Source: Clostridia bacterium | GTDB taxonomy: Bacteria > Bacillota > Clostridia > Oscillospirales > CAG-272 | Assembly (NCBI GenBank): GCA_017415805.1 | Contig: JAFQEC010000033.1 | Coordinates: forward strand, 1-54,672 | Direction of reading: 5' to 3' | Length of the DNA: 54,672 bases | Shown: one piece after another, positions 46,753-54,470 of the stretch | Numbering within the stretch: the first letter of the stretch is position 1 | Layout of the letters: the number at the start of each line of letters is the position of its first letter | The notes under the pieces: model-generated | Seen by the model: only the letters and a program-made list of their open reading frames with translations | Told to the model about the DNA's origin: nothing | Database searches by the model: none | Program-made: the position numbers and the translations under genes

Positions 46753-48837
46753 TTAAAGAATGGAGAAGCCGACAACGATCGAAGCGAAAACGATGGATAC
46801 CATCGAGAGCAGCTTGATGAGGATGTTGATCGCGGGGCCCGAGGTGTCCTTGAAGGGATCGCCCACGGTATCGCCGACCACCGCGGCCTTGTGGCAATCC
46901 GAGCCCTTTCCGCCGTGGACACCGCTTTCAATATACTTCTTGGCGTTATCCCACGTGCCGCCTGCATTGGACATGAATACCGCCATGAGGAAGCCCGATG
47001 CGGTCGCACCTGCCAGCATGCCGACCACGCCCGTGGGGCCTAAGATCAAGCCGACCGCTACGGGAACGGCCACGGCTACGATCGTGGGCAGGATCATCTC
47101 ACGCAGGCTTGCCTTGGTGCACAGGTCAACGCAGCTGGCGTAATCCGCCTCTGCCTCGCCCTGCATCAGACCCTTGATCTTTTGGAACTGACGGCGAACC
47201 TCTTTCACAACGCTCTGTGCCGCACGGCCGACCGAGTTCATGGTAAGTGCCGCGAACACGAAGGGAAGGCAAGCGCCGATGAAAAGACCGACGAGAACGG
47301 TGGGATTGGTGATCGAGAGATTTGCAATCGCCGCAGCACCGCCGTCGATGGTTTTTACCTTATCGATGTAGGAGGCCATGAGCGCCAGCGCGGTGAGCGC
47401 GGCAGAGCCGATGGCAAAGCCCTTGCCCGTGGCCGCGGTGGTGTTGCCGAGGGAGTCGAGCGCATCCGTGCGTTCGCGGACCTTTTTATCAAGGCCTGCC
47501 ATTTCCGCAATGCCGCCCGCGTTATCGGCAACGGGGCCGTACGCATCGGTGGCAAGCGTGATGCCAAGCGTGGAGAGCATACCGACGGCAGCAAGCGCGA
47601 TGCCGTAAAGACCCATAGACGCGCTTGTTGCACCGCCCGATACGAAATACGCAACCAGCACGCAGACCGAGATGATAACGATGGGAAGGAGCGTGGAAAG
47701 CATTCCTGCCGAAAGACCGCCGATGATGATGGTGGCGGTTCCCGTTTCGGACGTGCCCGCAAGATTGCGCGTGGGGCGGTAGCTGTCAGAGGTAAAGTAT
47801 TCGGTCGCCTGTCCGATCAGAACGCCCGCGACAAGTCCCGCGAAGATGGCGAAGTACATCGGCCAGTGGTCCTTGCCCAAAACGAAGTAAACCAGCGGGA
47901 AGGACACCAGAGCGATCACGATCGCCGAGAAATTCGTTCCGCGCGAGAGGGCTTTCAGGAGCTGCTTTTGCGTGGCGGTCTCTCTCGTTCTTACAAGGAA
48001 GGTGCCGAAGATCGAGCAGATCACGCCTGCGGCGGCCAGCAGCATCGGCAGAGCCATCGCAGAGATCCTTCCGAACGCGGCCACACCGAGCGCGCAGGCC
48101 GAGATGATCGAACCGACGTAGGATTCGTAAAGGTCCGCGCCCATGCCTGCCACGTCACCGACGTTGTCGCCAACGTTGTCTGCGATGACTGCGGGGTTTC
48201 TGGGGTCGTCCTCGGGGATGCCTGCCTCGACCTTGCCGACAAGGTCCGCACCCACGTCAGCGGCCTTTGTGAAGATGCCGCCGCCCACGCGCGCAAAGAG
48301 TGCCATAGAGGACGCGCCCATGCCGAAGGTGAGCATGGCAGAGGAGATCTCTGCGACCTCAAGCTTGAACACGAATTTCAAAAGGAAGAACCACAGCGAA
48401 ATGTCGAAAAGGCCAAGACCGACCACGGTAAAGCCCATTACGCTGCCGGCGGAGAAGGCCACGCGCAAGCCGCGGTTGAGCCCTTCCTGGCAGGCGTTTG
48501 CGGTTCTTGCATTCGAGTTGGTTGCGATCTTCATTCCGATAAAGCCCGAGAGCGCGGAGAAGAAGCCGCCCGTCATGAAGGCAAAGGGAACGAAGGGGGT
48601 GAGAAGATCCAGCAGTGCCATGACACCCAGAATCACGAACATTGCCGCGAAAAACAGAATGACGATTTTGTACTGGCGCTTCAGAAAGGCGTTTGCGCCC
48701 TTTCGGATCGAGAGGGAGATCTTTTTCATCAGATCGTTTCCCTCGGAAAACTTCATGACCTTACAGGCCATCAGGACTGCAAAGAGCAGAGCAAGAATGG
48801 CGCAGCCAAAGGTCATGGCGACAGATAGTATTTCCAT
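46753..48837 (-). CDS. hppA: Membrane-bound ion-translocating pyrophosphatase, K+-dependent type
   Basis: 694 residues with about 15-16 TM helices. The substrate-binding loop DVGADLVGKVEAGIPEDDPRN starts at about residue 195 (positions 195-215) and the DNVGDNVGDVAGMGADL segment follows. The potassium-class motif reads GNTTAATGKG (464-473): Ala468 and Gly471, where K+-independent enzymes have Lys and Thr, so the K+-dependent class is indicated. Such enzymes pump Na+, H+ or both; the ion cannot be settled here by eye. It recovers energy from PPi made by biosynthesis, including the GlgC reaction encoded upstream. Monocistronic; RBS AAAAGGAG. Confidence 0.96.
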   Translation of the reverse strand: MEILSVAMTFGCAILALLFAVLMACKVMKFSEGNDLMKKISLSIRKGANAFLKRQYKIVILFFAAMFVILGVMALLDLLTPFVPFAFMTGGFFSALSGFIGMKIATNSNARTANACQEGLNRGLRVAFSAGSVMGFTVVGLGLFDISLWFFLLKFVFKLEVAEISSAMLTFGMGASSMALFARVGGGIFTKAADVGADLVGKVEAGIPEDDPRNPAVIADNVGDNVGDVAGMGADLYESYVGSIISACALGVAAFGRISAMALPMLLAAAGVICSIFGTFLVRTRETATQKQLLKALSRGTNFSAIVIALVSFPLVYFVLGKDHWPMYFAIFAGLVAGVLIGQATEYFTSDSYRPTRNLAGTSETGTATIIIGGLSAGMLSTLLPIVIISVCVLVAYFVSGGATSASMGLYGIALAAVGMLSTLGITLATDAYGPVADNAGGIAEMAGLDKKVRERTDALDSLGNTTAATGKGFAIGSAALTALALMASYIDKVKTIDGGAAAIANLSITNPTVLVGLFIGACLPFVFAALTMNSVGRAAQSVVKEVRRQFQKIKGLMQGEAEADYASCVDLCTKASLREMILPTIVAVAVPVAVGLILGPTGVVGMLAGATASGFLMAVFMSNAGGTWDNAKKYIESGVHGGKGSDCHKAAVVGDTVGDPFKDTSGPAINILIKLLSMVSIVFASIVVGFSIL

Positions 48838-48890
48838 AATGACTCCTTTTGCTATGATTTGACAGTATGTTCCAACTGTTGCAATTACAT

Positions 48891-48919
48891 ATCATATCAC
48901 AAAAGGAGCAATTTGTCAA
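48891..48919 (-). promoter_or_regulatory. Sigma-A promoter of hppA
   Basis: Minus strand: TTGACA (48919-48914), a 17-bp spacer and TATGAT (48896-48891). A second TTGACA lies 11 bp further upstream without a matching -10. Confidence 0.83.
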
Positions 48920-49016
48920 TAATATGTCAATGTTCGTTTTTTAAAATTTTCGGGTGTTTTTGAGCTGTCGGAACTGCAGAATAAACAAAAACATGGCTTG
49001 AATTTTTGGAAAGGGC

Positions 49017-49046
49017 TTGACAAAACCGCGTTTTGGGGCGTATACT
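49017..49046 (+). promoter_or_regulatory. Promoter of the TPP riboswitch-thiT unit
   Basis: TTGACA (49017-49022), an 18-bp spacer and TATACT (49041-49046). Transcription would start about 10-15 nt before the aptamer. Confidence 0.82.
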
Positions 49047-49061
49047 GTTCTCACAACCGCA

Positions 49062-49160
49062 TAGAAATCGGGGGTGCTGTCGCACGACGGCTGAGATGAA
49101 CAAGGTTCAAACCCTTTAACCTGATACGGATAATGCCGGCGTAGGGAAGAGATCGAGAAG
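49062..49160 (+). promoter_or_regulatory. TPP riboswitch (THI-box aptamer)
   Basis: The conserved THI-box blocks are present in order: GGGGGTGCTG (about 49070), GGCTGAGATGA (about 49089-49099), ACCCTTTAACCTGATACGG (49111-49129) and ATAATGCCGGCGTAGGGAAG (49130-49149). A terminator hairpin stands just behind it and the RBS of thiT behind that, so the likely mode is transcription termination when thiamine pyrophosphate is bound. Confidence 0.96.
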
Positions 49161-49170
49161 CATGCTATCT

Positions 49171-49206
49171 TTGCCACACGGAGGATTTCCGTGCGGCAAT
49201 TTTTTC
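49171..49206 (+). terminator. Riboswitch-controlled terminator
   Basis: A 12-bp stem with one A-C mismatch, 49171-49182 with 49188-49199, followed by six T. It lies between the TPP aptamer and the thiT start. Confidence 0.88.
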
Positions 49207-49222
49207 TTCTCGGAGGTTTTTT

Positions 49223-50062
49223 ATGAAGAACACAGCAAACACACGCAAGCTCGTAGAGAGCGCACTGCTCATTGCCGCCGCCACGGTGCTGGGTCTTTTT
49301 CACATTGTTGAGATGCCCTACGGCGGCTCGGTCACCGTCGCCTCGATGCTCCCCATCGTCCTGATCGCTTACCGCCACGGCACGCCGTGGGGACTTGGCT
49401 GCGGCTTCGTTTACGCCGTGCTCCAGCAGCTGCTGGGACTGAAAAATCTGTCGTATTTCACCACCTGGCAGTCGATCGTTGCGGTCATCGTGCTCGACTA
49501 TCTGCTGGCCTTCGCGCTCGTGGGGCTGGGCGGTGTGTTCCGTCGCACGGTGAGACAGCAAAATCTGGCGCTGGTCTTTGGCGCGTTGCTCGTCAGCGTG
49601 CTGCGCTACGCCTGCCACGTGATCGCGGGGGCGACAGTCTGGGCGGGGCTTTCGATCCCCACCGAGGCCGCGCTGATCTATTCGTTCGGATATAACGCGA
49701 CCTACATGATCCCCGAGACGGTCGTGCTGGTGCTGGCGGCCTATTACCTCGGCTCGGTGCTCAATCTGCGCTCGGAGCAGCCAAAACGTCTGGTCGCCCC
49801 ACGCCCCGAGGCGCGCACGGCGGATCTGCTTGCCGTGATCGCGGGACTGCTTGCGGTGGTGGCGCTTGCCGTTGACGTGTCGCTGATCTTCGGGCATATG
49901 CAGAACCCCGAGAGCGGTGATTTTGACATCACGGGGCTCTCGGTCGAGCGCTTTGCGGGCAGCTTTTGGATGGCGGTGGTCATTCTCTCGGCGGTGGCGG
50001 CGGTGGCGATCGCCGTGCTGCTTGCCGTGCGTCGGCGGATGCTGCGCAAGAGCGAAAATTAA
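49223..50062 (+). CDS. thiT: Thiamine-specific ECF transporter S component ThiT, with a C-terminal extension
   Basis: 279 residues. The first 185 match ThiT: helices with GGSVTVASMLPIVLIAYRHG, GCGFVYAVLQ, the RYACHVIAGATVWAG segment and YSFGYNATYMIPE, which hold the thiamine-binding residues. Typical ThiT ends near 180-200; here a charged linker (about 187-205) is followed by two more TM helices (about 206-228 and 251-271) and a basic tail. It binds thiamine and works with a shared EcfA/A'/T module, which is not in this window. TPP-riboswitch control supports the substrate. RBS CGGAGG. Confidence 0.94.
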   Translation: MKNTANTRKLVESALLIAAATVLGLFHIVEMPYGGSVTVASMLPIVLIAYRHGTPWGLGCGFVYAVLQQLLGLKNLSYFTTWQSIVAVIVLDYLLAFALVGLGGVFRRTVRQQNLALVFGALLVSVLRYACHVIAGATVWAGLSIPTEAALIYSFGYNATYMIPETVVLVLAAYYLGSVLNLRSEQPKRLVAPRPEARTADLLAVIAGLLAVVALAVDVSLIFGHMQNPESGDFDITGLSVERFAGSFWMAVVILSAVAAVAIAVLLAVRRRMLRKSEN

Positions 50063-50103
50063 ATAAAAAGTGGCGAAACGAATCACGTTTCGCCACTTTT
50101 TTG
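50063..50103. terminator. Bidirectional terminator between thiT and the next membrane protein
   Basis: A 16-bp stem, 50065-50080 with 50086-50101, carrying A5 and T5-6 ends. The stop codon of the minus-strand gene lies in the loop region. Confidence 0.93.
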
Positions 50104-50958
50104 CGTGGAAAGTGCGCGCCTTGCGCGCAAGATCAAAAGAACAGCCAGTGCGGTCAGCGCAAGCAGCACGGCGCTGCCCGATACGGCGTTCCACGTCTGC
50201 TGTGCCGAGAAGGAGAGGGTGCTGCGCGTGAGGCAGACGGCCGTGAGCGAGAAGATCGAAAAAAGGGATGCCGCGAGATTGAGCGCGCGTATGGCTGAAA
50301 ACAAGGGGCGCGCGTGATGGCGAAGGCGCACGAGCTGAAAAACGACCAGCGCGATGCGCCCTGCGGTATAAAGGGCTGTGATGGCAATGACGAAGGCCGA
50401 ATAGGGAAAGCGCGGGCGGCCGCGCGCGATCTCGGCAATGATGGCGGTGGCGGCAAGATCAAGGAGTAGCAGCAAGCGTCCGCAGCGCGCCACAGCGGCC
50501 CATTCCGATCGCGTGCGTGCCGCGTGCTCCTTTTTTGCGATCCTGCGCTCCTCTCCCACCAGCGAATAGCGAACAACCCCCAAAACGATATAAAAAACCG
50601 CCTCGGTGCCAAGCCCGACCGAGCCGTACCGTGCACCCGTCAGAATTTTGAAAACGGCGTAAAAGAAGTTGGCACCAAAACCGAGAAACAGCGAGAGCAC
50701 CGCCCATTTCTCGCTCCACGGCCGCGCACGCATACCGTGAAAATAGCGAAGCCCCGCACGCCAGAGGATCGGGAGACGGAGCGCGAGCACGAGCAGCACG
50801 TAGAGCGCGAGCAGAGAGGCAAGCGCCGCCAGCGGCAGCGGAATATGCCTTGCCAGAAAAAGCAGCGGAATCGATGCGGACGCAGGGAGGATCAGCCACG
50901 GGAGCGCACGGGGCGTGGGGTAGAGCAATCGATAGAAAAATGTGCGATCCTTTTTCAT
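50083..50958 (-). CDS. Uncharacterised multi-pass membrane protein
   Basis: 291 residues from the ATG at 50958. An ATG two codons upstream (50964) directly abuts GGAG and so cannot use it, whereas GGAG is 6 nt from the chosen start. Seven or eight hydrophobic helices, with Arg-rich loops (ARTRSEWAAVARCGR) and a basic C-terminus. No catalytic or transport motif is recognised. The start region (FFYRLLYPTPRALPW) is not typical of any family I know. It is convergent with thiT and divergent from rimO; its promoter is unclear. Confidence 0.7.
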   Translation of the reverse strand: MKKDRTFFYRLLYPTPRALPWLILPASASIPLLFLARHIPLPLAALASLLALYVLLVLALRLPILWRAGLRYFHGMRARPWSEKWAVLSLFLGFGANFFYAVFKILTGARYGSVGLGTEAVFYIVLGVVRYSLVGEERRIAKKEHAARTRSEWAAVARCGRLLLLLDLAATAIIAEIARGRPRFPYSAFVIAITALYTAGRIALVVFQLVRLRHHARPLFSAIRALNLAASLFSIFSLTAVCLTRSTLSFSAQQTWNAVSGSAVLLALTALAVLLILRARRALSTQKSGET

Positions 50959-50985
50959 TTTCATCTCCGTTTATGGGGAAATAGA

Positions 50986-51014
50986 TTGACTTTCACGCGC
51001 GCGTGTGATATGAT
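50986..51014 (+). promoter_or_regulatory. Sigma-A promoter of rimO-pgsA
   Basis: TTGACT (50986-50991), a 17-bp spacer and TATGAT (51009-51014). The spacer contains a CACGCGCGCGTG palindrome, which might be an operator. Confidence 0.8.
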
Positions 51015-51044
51015 AAGTATAGTGTTTGCAGAAAGGCAGAAAGT

Positions 51045-52394
51045 ATGAAGATCGGATTTATTTCACTCGGTTGCTCGAAAAATCAGCTCGACACCGAGGT
51101 CATGCTGCACGAGCTCCTCACCGCAGGGTATGAGATCACACCCGACGAGACCGAGGCGGACATCGTCATCATCAACACCTGCGGCTTTATCGAAAGCGCC
51201 AAAAAAGAAGCCATTGACAACATTCTCGACGTTGCGTGGCTCAAGAAAAACAACGGCCTTGCGGCCATCATCGTCACGGGGTGTCTGGCCGAGCGCTATC
51301 GAGAGGAGATCTTTGCCGAGCTGCCCGAGGTCGATGCGCTGCTTGGCGTAGGCAGTATTCATAACATCGTCGAGGCAGTGGAGAGCGTCACGGCGCGCCT
51401 TGCGAACAAAAGGCTGCCGAAATACGCCTCGTTTGAGGACAAAAACACGGTGCGCCTTGGCGGCGACCGCGTGCTCACCACCCCCGAATATTATTCCTAT
51501 TTGAAGATCGCCGAGGGGTGCGACAACCGCTGCACCTATTGCGCGATCCCGTCCATCCGCGGCCGCTTCCGTTCGCGCCCGATGGACGAGCTCGTGGCCG
51601 AGGCCAAGCAGCTCGAGGCTCTGGGCGTGCAGGAGCTCAACATCATCGCGCAGGACATCACGCGCTACGGCAAGGATCTGTACGGCGCGTACCGTTTGCA
51701 CGAGCTCTTGCACCGCATCACCGAGGAAACGGGCATCCCGTGGATCCGGTTGCTCTACTGCTACCCCGATAAGATCACCGACGAGCTGATCGCCGAGATG
51801 CGCGACAATCCGCGTATTCTCCCCTACATCGACCTGCCGTTGCAGCATATTTCCGACCCCGTATTGAAGCGCATGAACCGCCACGGCGACGGCGCGACCA
51901 TCCGCGCGGTCATTGAAAAGCTGCGCCGCGAGATCCCCGATATCGTGATCCGCACCACCTTCATCGTCGGCTTCCCCGGCGAGACCGAGGACGATTTTGA
52001 GGAGCTTTGCCGCTTTGTAGAGGAAGCGCGCTTCGAGCATATGGGCGTGTTTACCTACTCGCCCGAGGAGGGAACGCCCGCCGCCGAGATGGACGGCCAG
52101 ATCGACGAGCAGACCAAGCAGGACCGCATGGATATCCTGATGAAGCTGCAAATGCAGATCAACGTCGAGCAAAACGAGGCCAAGGTGGGCTCGACCGTGC
52201 GCGTGCTGGTTGAGGATTTTGACCCCGTGAGCGAGGCACATTTCGGCCGCTCGATGGCCGATGCCGCCGATATTGACGGCAAGGTGTATTTCAAGGCAAG
52301 CCGCCGCGTCGCCCCCGGCAGCATGGTGGACGTGAAGGTGCGCGAGGTCGTGGATTACGATCTGTACGGCCGTGCGATTTTGCCGAACGCATAG
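51045..52394 (+). CDS. rimO: Ribosomal protein S12 methylthiotransferase RimO
   Basis: 449 residues, usual length. The MTTase N-terminal cluster ligands are Cys10, Cys46 and Cys80; the radical-SAM motif is Cys159, Cys163 and Cys166 (GCDNRCTYC). The C-terminal TRAM domain begins near 385. IPSIRGRFRSRPMDEL and QDITRYGKDLYG distinguish RimO from MiaB. It adds a methylthio group to Asp of S12 using two [4Fe-4S] clusters. It heads a two-gene unit; pgsA follows after 15 nt, a common pairing in Firmicutes. Confidence 0.96.
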   Translation: MKIGFISLGCSKNQLDTEVMLHELLTAGYEITPDETEADIVIINTCGFIESAKKEAIDNILDVAWLKKNNGLAAIIVTGCLAERYREEIFAELPEVDALLGVGSIHNIVEAVESVTARLANKRLPKYASFEDKNTVRLGGDRVLTTPEYYSYLKIAEGCDNRCTYCAIPSIRGRFRSRPMDELVAEAKQLEALGVQELNIIAQDITRYGKDLYGAYRLHELLHRITEETGIPWIRLLYCYPDKITDELIAEMRDNPRILPYIDLPLQHISDPVLKRMNRHGDGATIRAVIEKLRREIPDIVIRTTFIVGFPGETEDDFEELCRFVEEARFEHMGVFTYSPEEGTPAAEMDGQIDEQTKQDRMDILMKLQMQINVEQNEAKVGSTVRVLVEDFDPVSEAHFGRSMADAADIDGKVYFKASRRVAPGSMVDVKVREVVDYDLYGRAILPNA

Positions 52395-52409
52395 AAAAGA
52401 GGGAATGAA

Positions 52410-53057
52410 ATGAGCAAAATGAATCTTCCAAATCGCTTGACGATGCTGCGACTGTGCCTGGTACCCGTGTGCATGGCGCTTTTGTTGCTCCCCGCCTCGC
52501 TGCTGCGCTGGGAGATCGCCTACGGCGCAGGGCTGGTGCTCTTTATCCTCACGTCGCTTACCGATATGTTTGACGGCAAGATCGCGCGTGCGCGCAACCT
52601 GATCACCAATTTCGGCAAGTTTATGGACCCCGTGGCCGACAAGTTCATGGTCATCGGCACCATGATGGCACTGCTGTTCCGCATGCTCAACCCCGCGATC
52701 TACGGCCTTTCGTACCGCACGCCGCTGGTGGCGGTGTACTTCGCCACCGTGGTCGCCATCATCTTTCGCGAGCTGGCCATCACCTCGCTGCGCTTGGTGC
52801 TGGTGAATGCCTCGGGCCAGGTGGTTGCCGCCAATATCCTGGGCAAGATCAAGACCGTGTCGCAGATCGTGGCGATCTGCACGCTGCTCGTCGAGCCGCT
52901 GATCGACAAGTTGATCTGCCACTTCGCCCCCGATTTCTTTGCCGCAGGGGTGTATCCGCTGACCTGGCTGTTCGTAGCTGTCACGCTGGTGTTCACGCTG
53001 TGGTCGGGCTTCAACTATATCAAGGGCGGCTGGAAGCTGATCTCCACCGACTGGTAA
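52410..53057 (+). CDS. pgsA: CDP-diacylglycerol-glycerol-3-phosphate 3-phosphatidyltransferase
   Basis: 215 residues. The CDP-alcohol phosphatidyltransferase motif is complete: Asp52, Asp55-Gly56, Ala59-Arg60, Gly69, Asp73 and Asp77 (TDMFDGKIARARN, then GKFMDPVADK). About five or six TM helices, with NLPNRLTMLRL at the N-terminus as in PgsA. It makes phosphatidylglycerol phosphate, the committed step to phosphatidylglycerol and cardiolipin. A strong terminator follows. Confidence 0.95.
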   Translation: MSKMNLPNRLTMLRLCLVPVCMALLLLPASLLRWEIAYGAGLVLFILTSLTDMFDGKIARARNLITNFGKFMDPVADKFMVIGTMMALLFRMLNPAIYGLSYRTPLVAVYFATVVAIIFRELAITSLRLVLVNASGQVVAANILGKIKTVSQIVAICTLLVEPLIDKLICHFAPDFFAAGVYPLTWLFVAVTLVFTLWSGFNYIKGGWKLISTDW

Positions 53058-53060
53058 AAA

Positions 53061-53095
53061 AGAAACAGGCGCTCGCTGTGCGAGCGCCTGTTTTG
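53061..53095 (+). terminator. Intrinsic terminator of rimO-pgsA
   Basis: A 14-bp stem, 53063-53076 with 53080-53093, a TGT loop and a TTTT end, directly after the pgsA stop. Confidence 0.9.
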
Positions 53096-53120
53096 TTATG
53101 CGGTTGCTTGCAGTATCTTC

Positions 53121-53409
53121 GTAGGGGCGAACTGCGTTCGCCCGTTTTTTGCGTTGCCATATGGGTTGGCGCGTTTTTCCATCCCATATCCACAGCAAAG
53201 CATGCCCGAGATTCCGCAACGCCTTTCGGCGTGCGCTTTTTCCACCGTGTCATCCTGAGCTTGTCGAAATCCGAGTGATCGAAAAAATCGCTTTGCGATT
53301 CTTCGGCGCGAGGATCGAGCGGTACGTTGTACCGCTCGGGATCTCGGTGGAAAAAGTTCGGTTCCGCTTTGCTCCACTCAGAATGACACGGGCGAGTGCG
53401 CGCCCCTAC
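53121..53409. repeat. Intergenic element with nested inverted repeats (MITE- or REP-like)
   Basis: The outer ends are GTAGGGGCG (53121-53129) and CGCCCCTAC (53401-53409), each extending imperfectly to about 22 bp. Inside, GTGTCATCCTGAG (53247-53259) pairs with CTCAGAATGACAC (53377-53389), 12 of 13 matching. The core also holds a perfect 10-bp hairpin (53316-53325 with 53329-53338). No ORF with a start and RBS lies inside. It fills the 370-bp gap between pgsA and the PnuC-type gene. The GTCATCCTGAG end resembles short repeats scattered in many bacterial genomes. Confidence 0.7.
53125..53150 (+). terminator. Terminator-like hairpin in the left end of the repeat element
   Basis: An 8-bp GC-rich stem, 53125-53132 with 53136-53143, followed by G and six T. 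It could act as a second stop for the rimO-pgsA transcript. Confidence 0.7.
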
Positions 53410-53428
53410 GGGTGTTAACGCAGCTGTG

Positions 53429-54121
53429 TTATGATGCCTTGGTTGCTTGCCTTTGCCGCATACGGCACCAGTTGAAAAATCCGTACAGATCGTTGACCAA
53501 GAATAAGGCAAAGCAGGCCACCATCACGGCGGACGAGGGGTCACGCAGGGCTGCGAGGATCCAGAGCACGATCAGCACCACGTCGTTGGCGGTGTAGGCG
53601 AGGGCATAGTACGGACTGCGCAAAAAGGTAAGCCCCGCCGCGAGAAAGCTGGTGGCGATCGAGACCGTGCTCACGGCAAGCTCGGCGGTATTCAGCGCGC
53701 GCAAAATGAAATAAAACGCGGCGGTGACCGCAACGGTCAAAAGCAAGAGCCCCGTCAGCGAGCGCCGCGTGAGCCGCGCCACCTCGACCTCGCGCGCGTC
53801 CTTGGCAGGGTGTCGCACCCACGCGATCAGTGAGAACAGCGCCATCGGCGCGCTCATGCCAAGATACGTGATCATCTCGCCGTAGTAGGCAAGCCGCCAC
53901 GAGGCAACTCCGTACAGAAGGGCAAAGATGAGACACAAAAAATGCCCAAGCGCCCGACCCTTTGCCACGAAGATCAGTGCGGTCACGCCAAACAGGGAAG
54001 CGGCGAGATTGAGCGCGTCGCGTGTAGGGGAGAGGAAAAAGCTTGCCAGTGTGACGGTGACCGACGAGAGCCAGATGGCCCACTCGATGGGGGTTAAAAA
54101 CTGTTTGCGTGCGTGCTTCAT
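53429..54121 (-). CDS. pnuC: PnuC-family nicotinamide riboside/mononucleotide transporter
   Basis: 230 residues with about seven or eight TM helices. Characteristic segments are LSPTRDALNLAASLFGVTALIFVAKG (residues split here between 30 and 55), YYGEMITYLGMSAPMALFSLIAW and the C-terminal FLVNDLYGFFNW, which match the clostridial/lactobacillar PnuC type. It brings a pyridine-nucleotide precursor into the cell by facilitated diffusion, trapped by a kinase (NadR-type) not present here. No NAD-related riboswitch was recognised upstream. RBS GGAG lies about 8 nt before the ATG. Monocistronic as far as seen. Confidence 0.88.
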   Translation of the reverse strand: MKHARKQFLTPIEWAIWLSSVTVTLASFFLSPTRDALNLAASLFGVTALIFVAKGRALGHFLCLIFALLYGVASWRLAYYGEMITYLGMSAPMALFSLIAWVRHPAKDAREVEVARLTRRSLTGLLLLTVAVTAAFYFILRALNTAELAVSTVSIATSFLAAGLTFLRSPYYALAYTANDVVLIVLWILAALRDPSSAVMVACFALFLVNDLYGFFNWCRMRQRQATKAS

Positions 54122-54159
54122 GGCAATTCTCCGAAAAAGAATAGGATTGGAAGGATTAT

Positions 54160-54356
54160 GGGGCTCGCTCTTTTTGGGCTACGTAAAAGAATTACGGGTG
54201 CTCGTTATTTTCAGCCGCAGGCGGCTGAAAAGCGAAGTTTTTCTACGAAAAACTTGCCCCGCCGCGAATAAATTCGCGGCATTTCTCGCACCCGTAATCC
54301 GCCCCAAAAGCAAAAAGGGCGCCCGAGGGGACGGGGCTCGCTCTTTTCGGGCTACG
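54160..54356. repeat. Direct repeats bracketing a cloverleaf-like palindrome cluster
   Basis: A 24-bp sequence at 54160-54183 recurs at 54333-54356 with one mismatch (GGGGCTCGCTCTTTT then GGGCTACG). Between them, 54191-54201 pairs with 54288-54298 (11 bp), enclosing three hairpins: 54208-54217/54222-54231, 54235-54243/54247-54255 and 54261-54269/54272-54280. Two more hairpins follow (CGGGC at 54348 and a 9-bp stem around 54370-54392). There is no gene in 54122-54464. Confidence 0.72.
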
Positions 54357-54416
54357 CCCGAAAAAAACGGTTGCCGCGGCATTACGCGGCAACCTCCCTG
54401 CGGGTTCTCGCCCCGA

Positions 54417-54470
54417 GCTCCAAAAGCAAAACGCCTCACGCGATTGCGTGAGGCGTTTTGCTTTTGGAGC
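54417..54470 (-). terminator. Long hairpin terminator of the tRNA operon
   Basis: A 25-bp near-perfect stem (54417-54441 with 54446-54470) and a GATT loop. Its tRNA-proximal arm contains the last bases of tRNA-Gly, including CCA. The U-runs are inside the distal arm rather than behind it. Confidence 0.78.

Noticed and set aside
54160..54470. CRISPR array near the tRNA genes
   Set aside because: The repeats are two long direct copies and a set of unlike hairpins, not evenly spaced identical repeats with unique spacers, and no cas gene is present.
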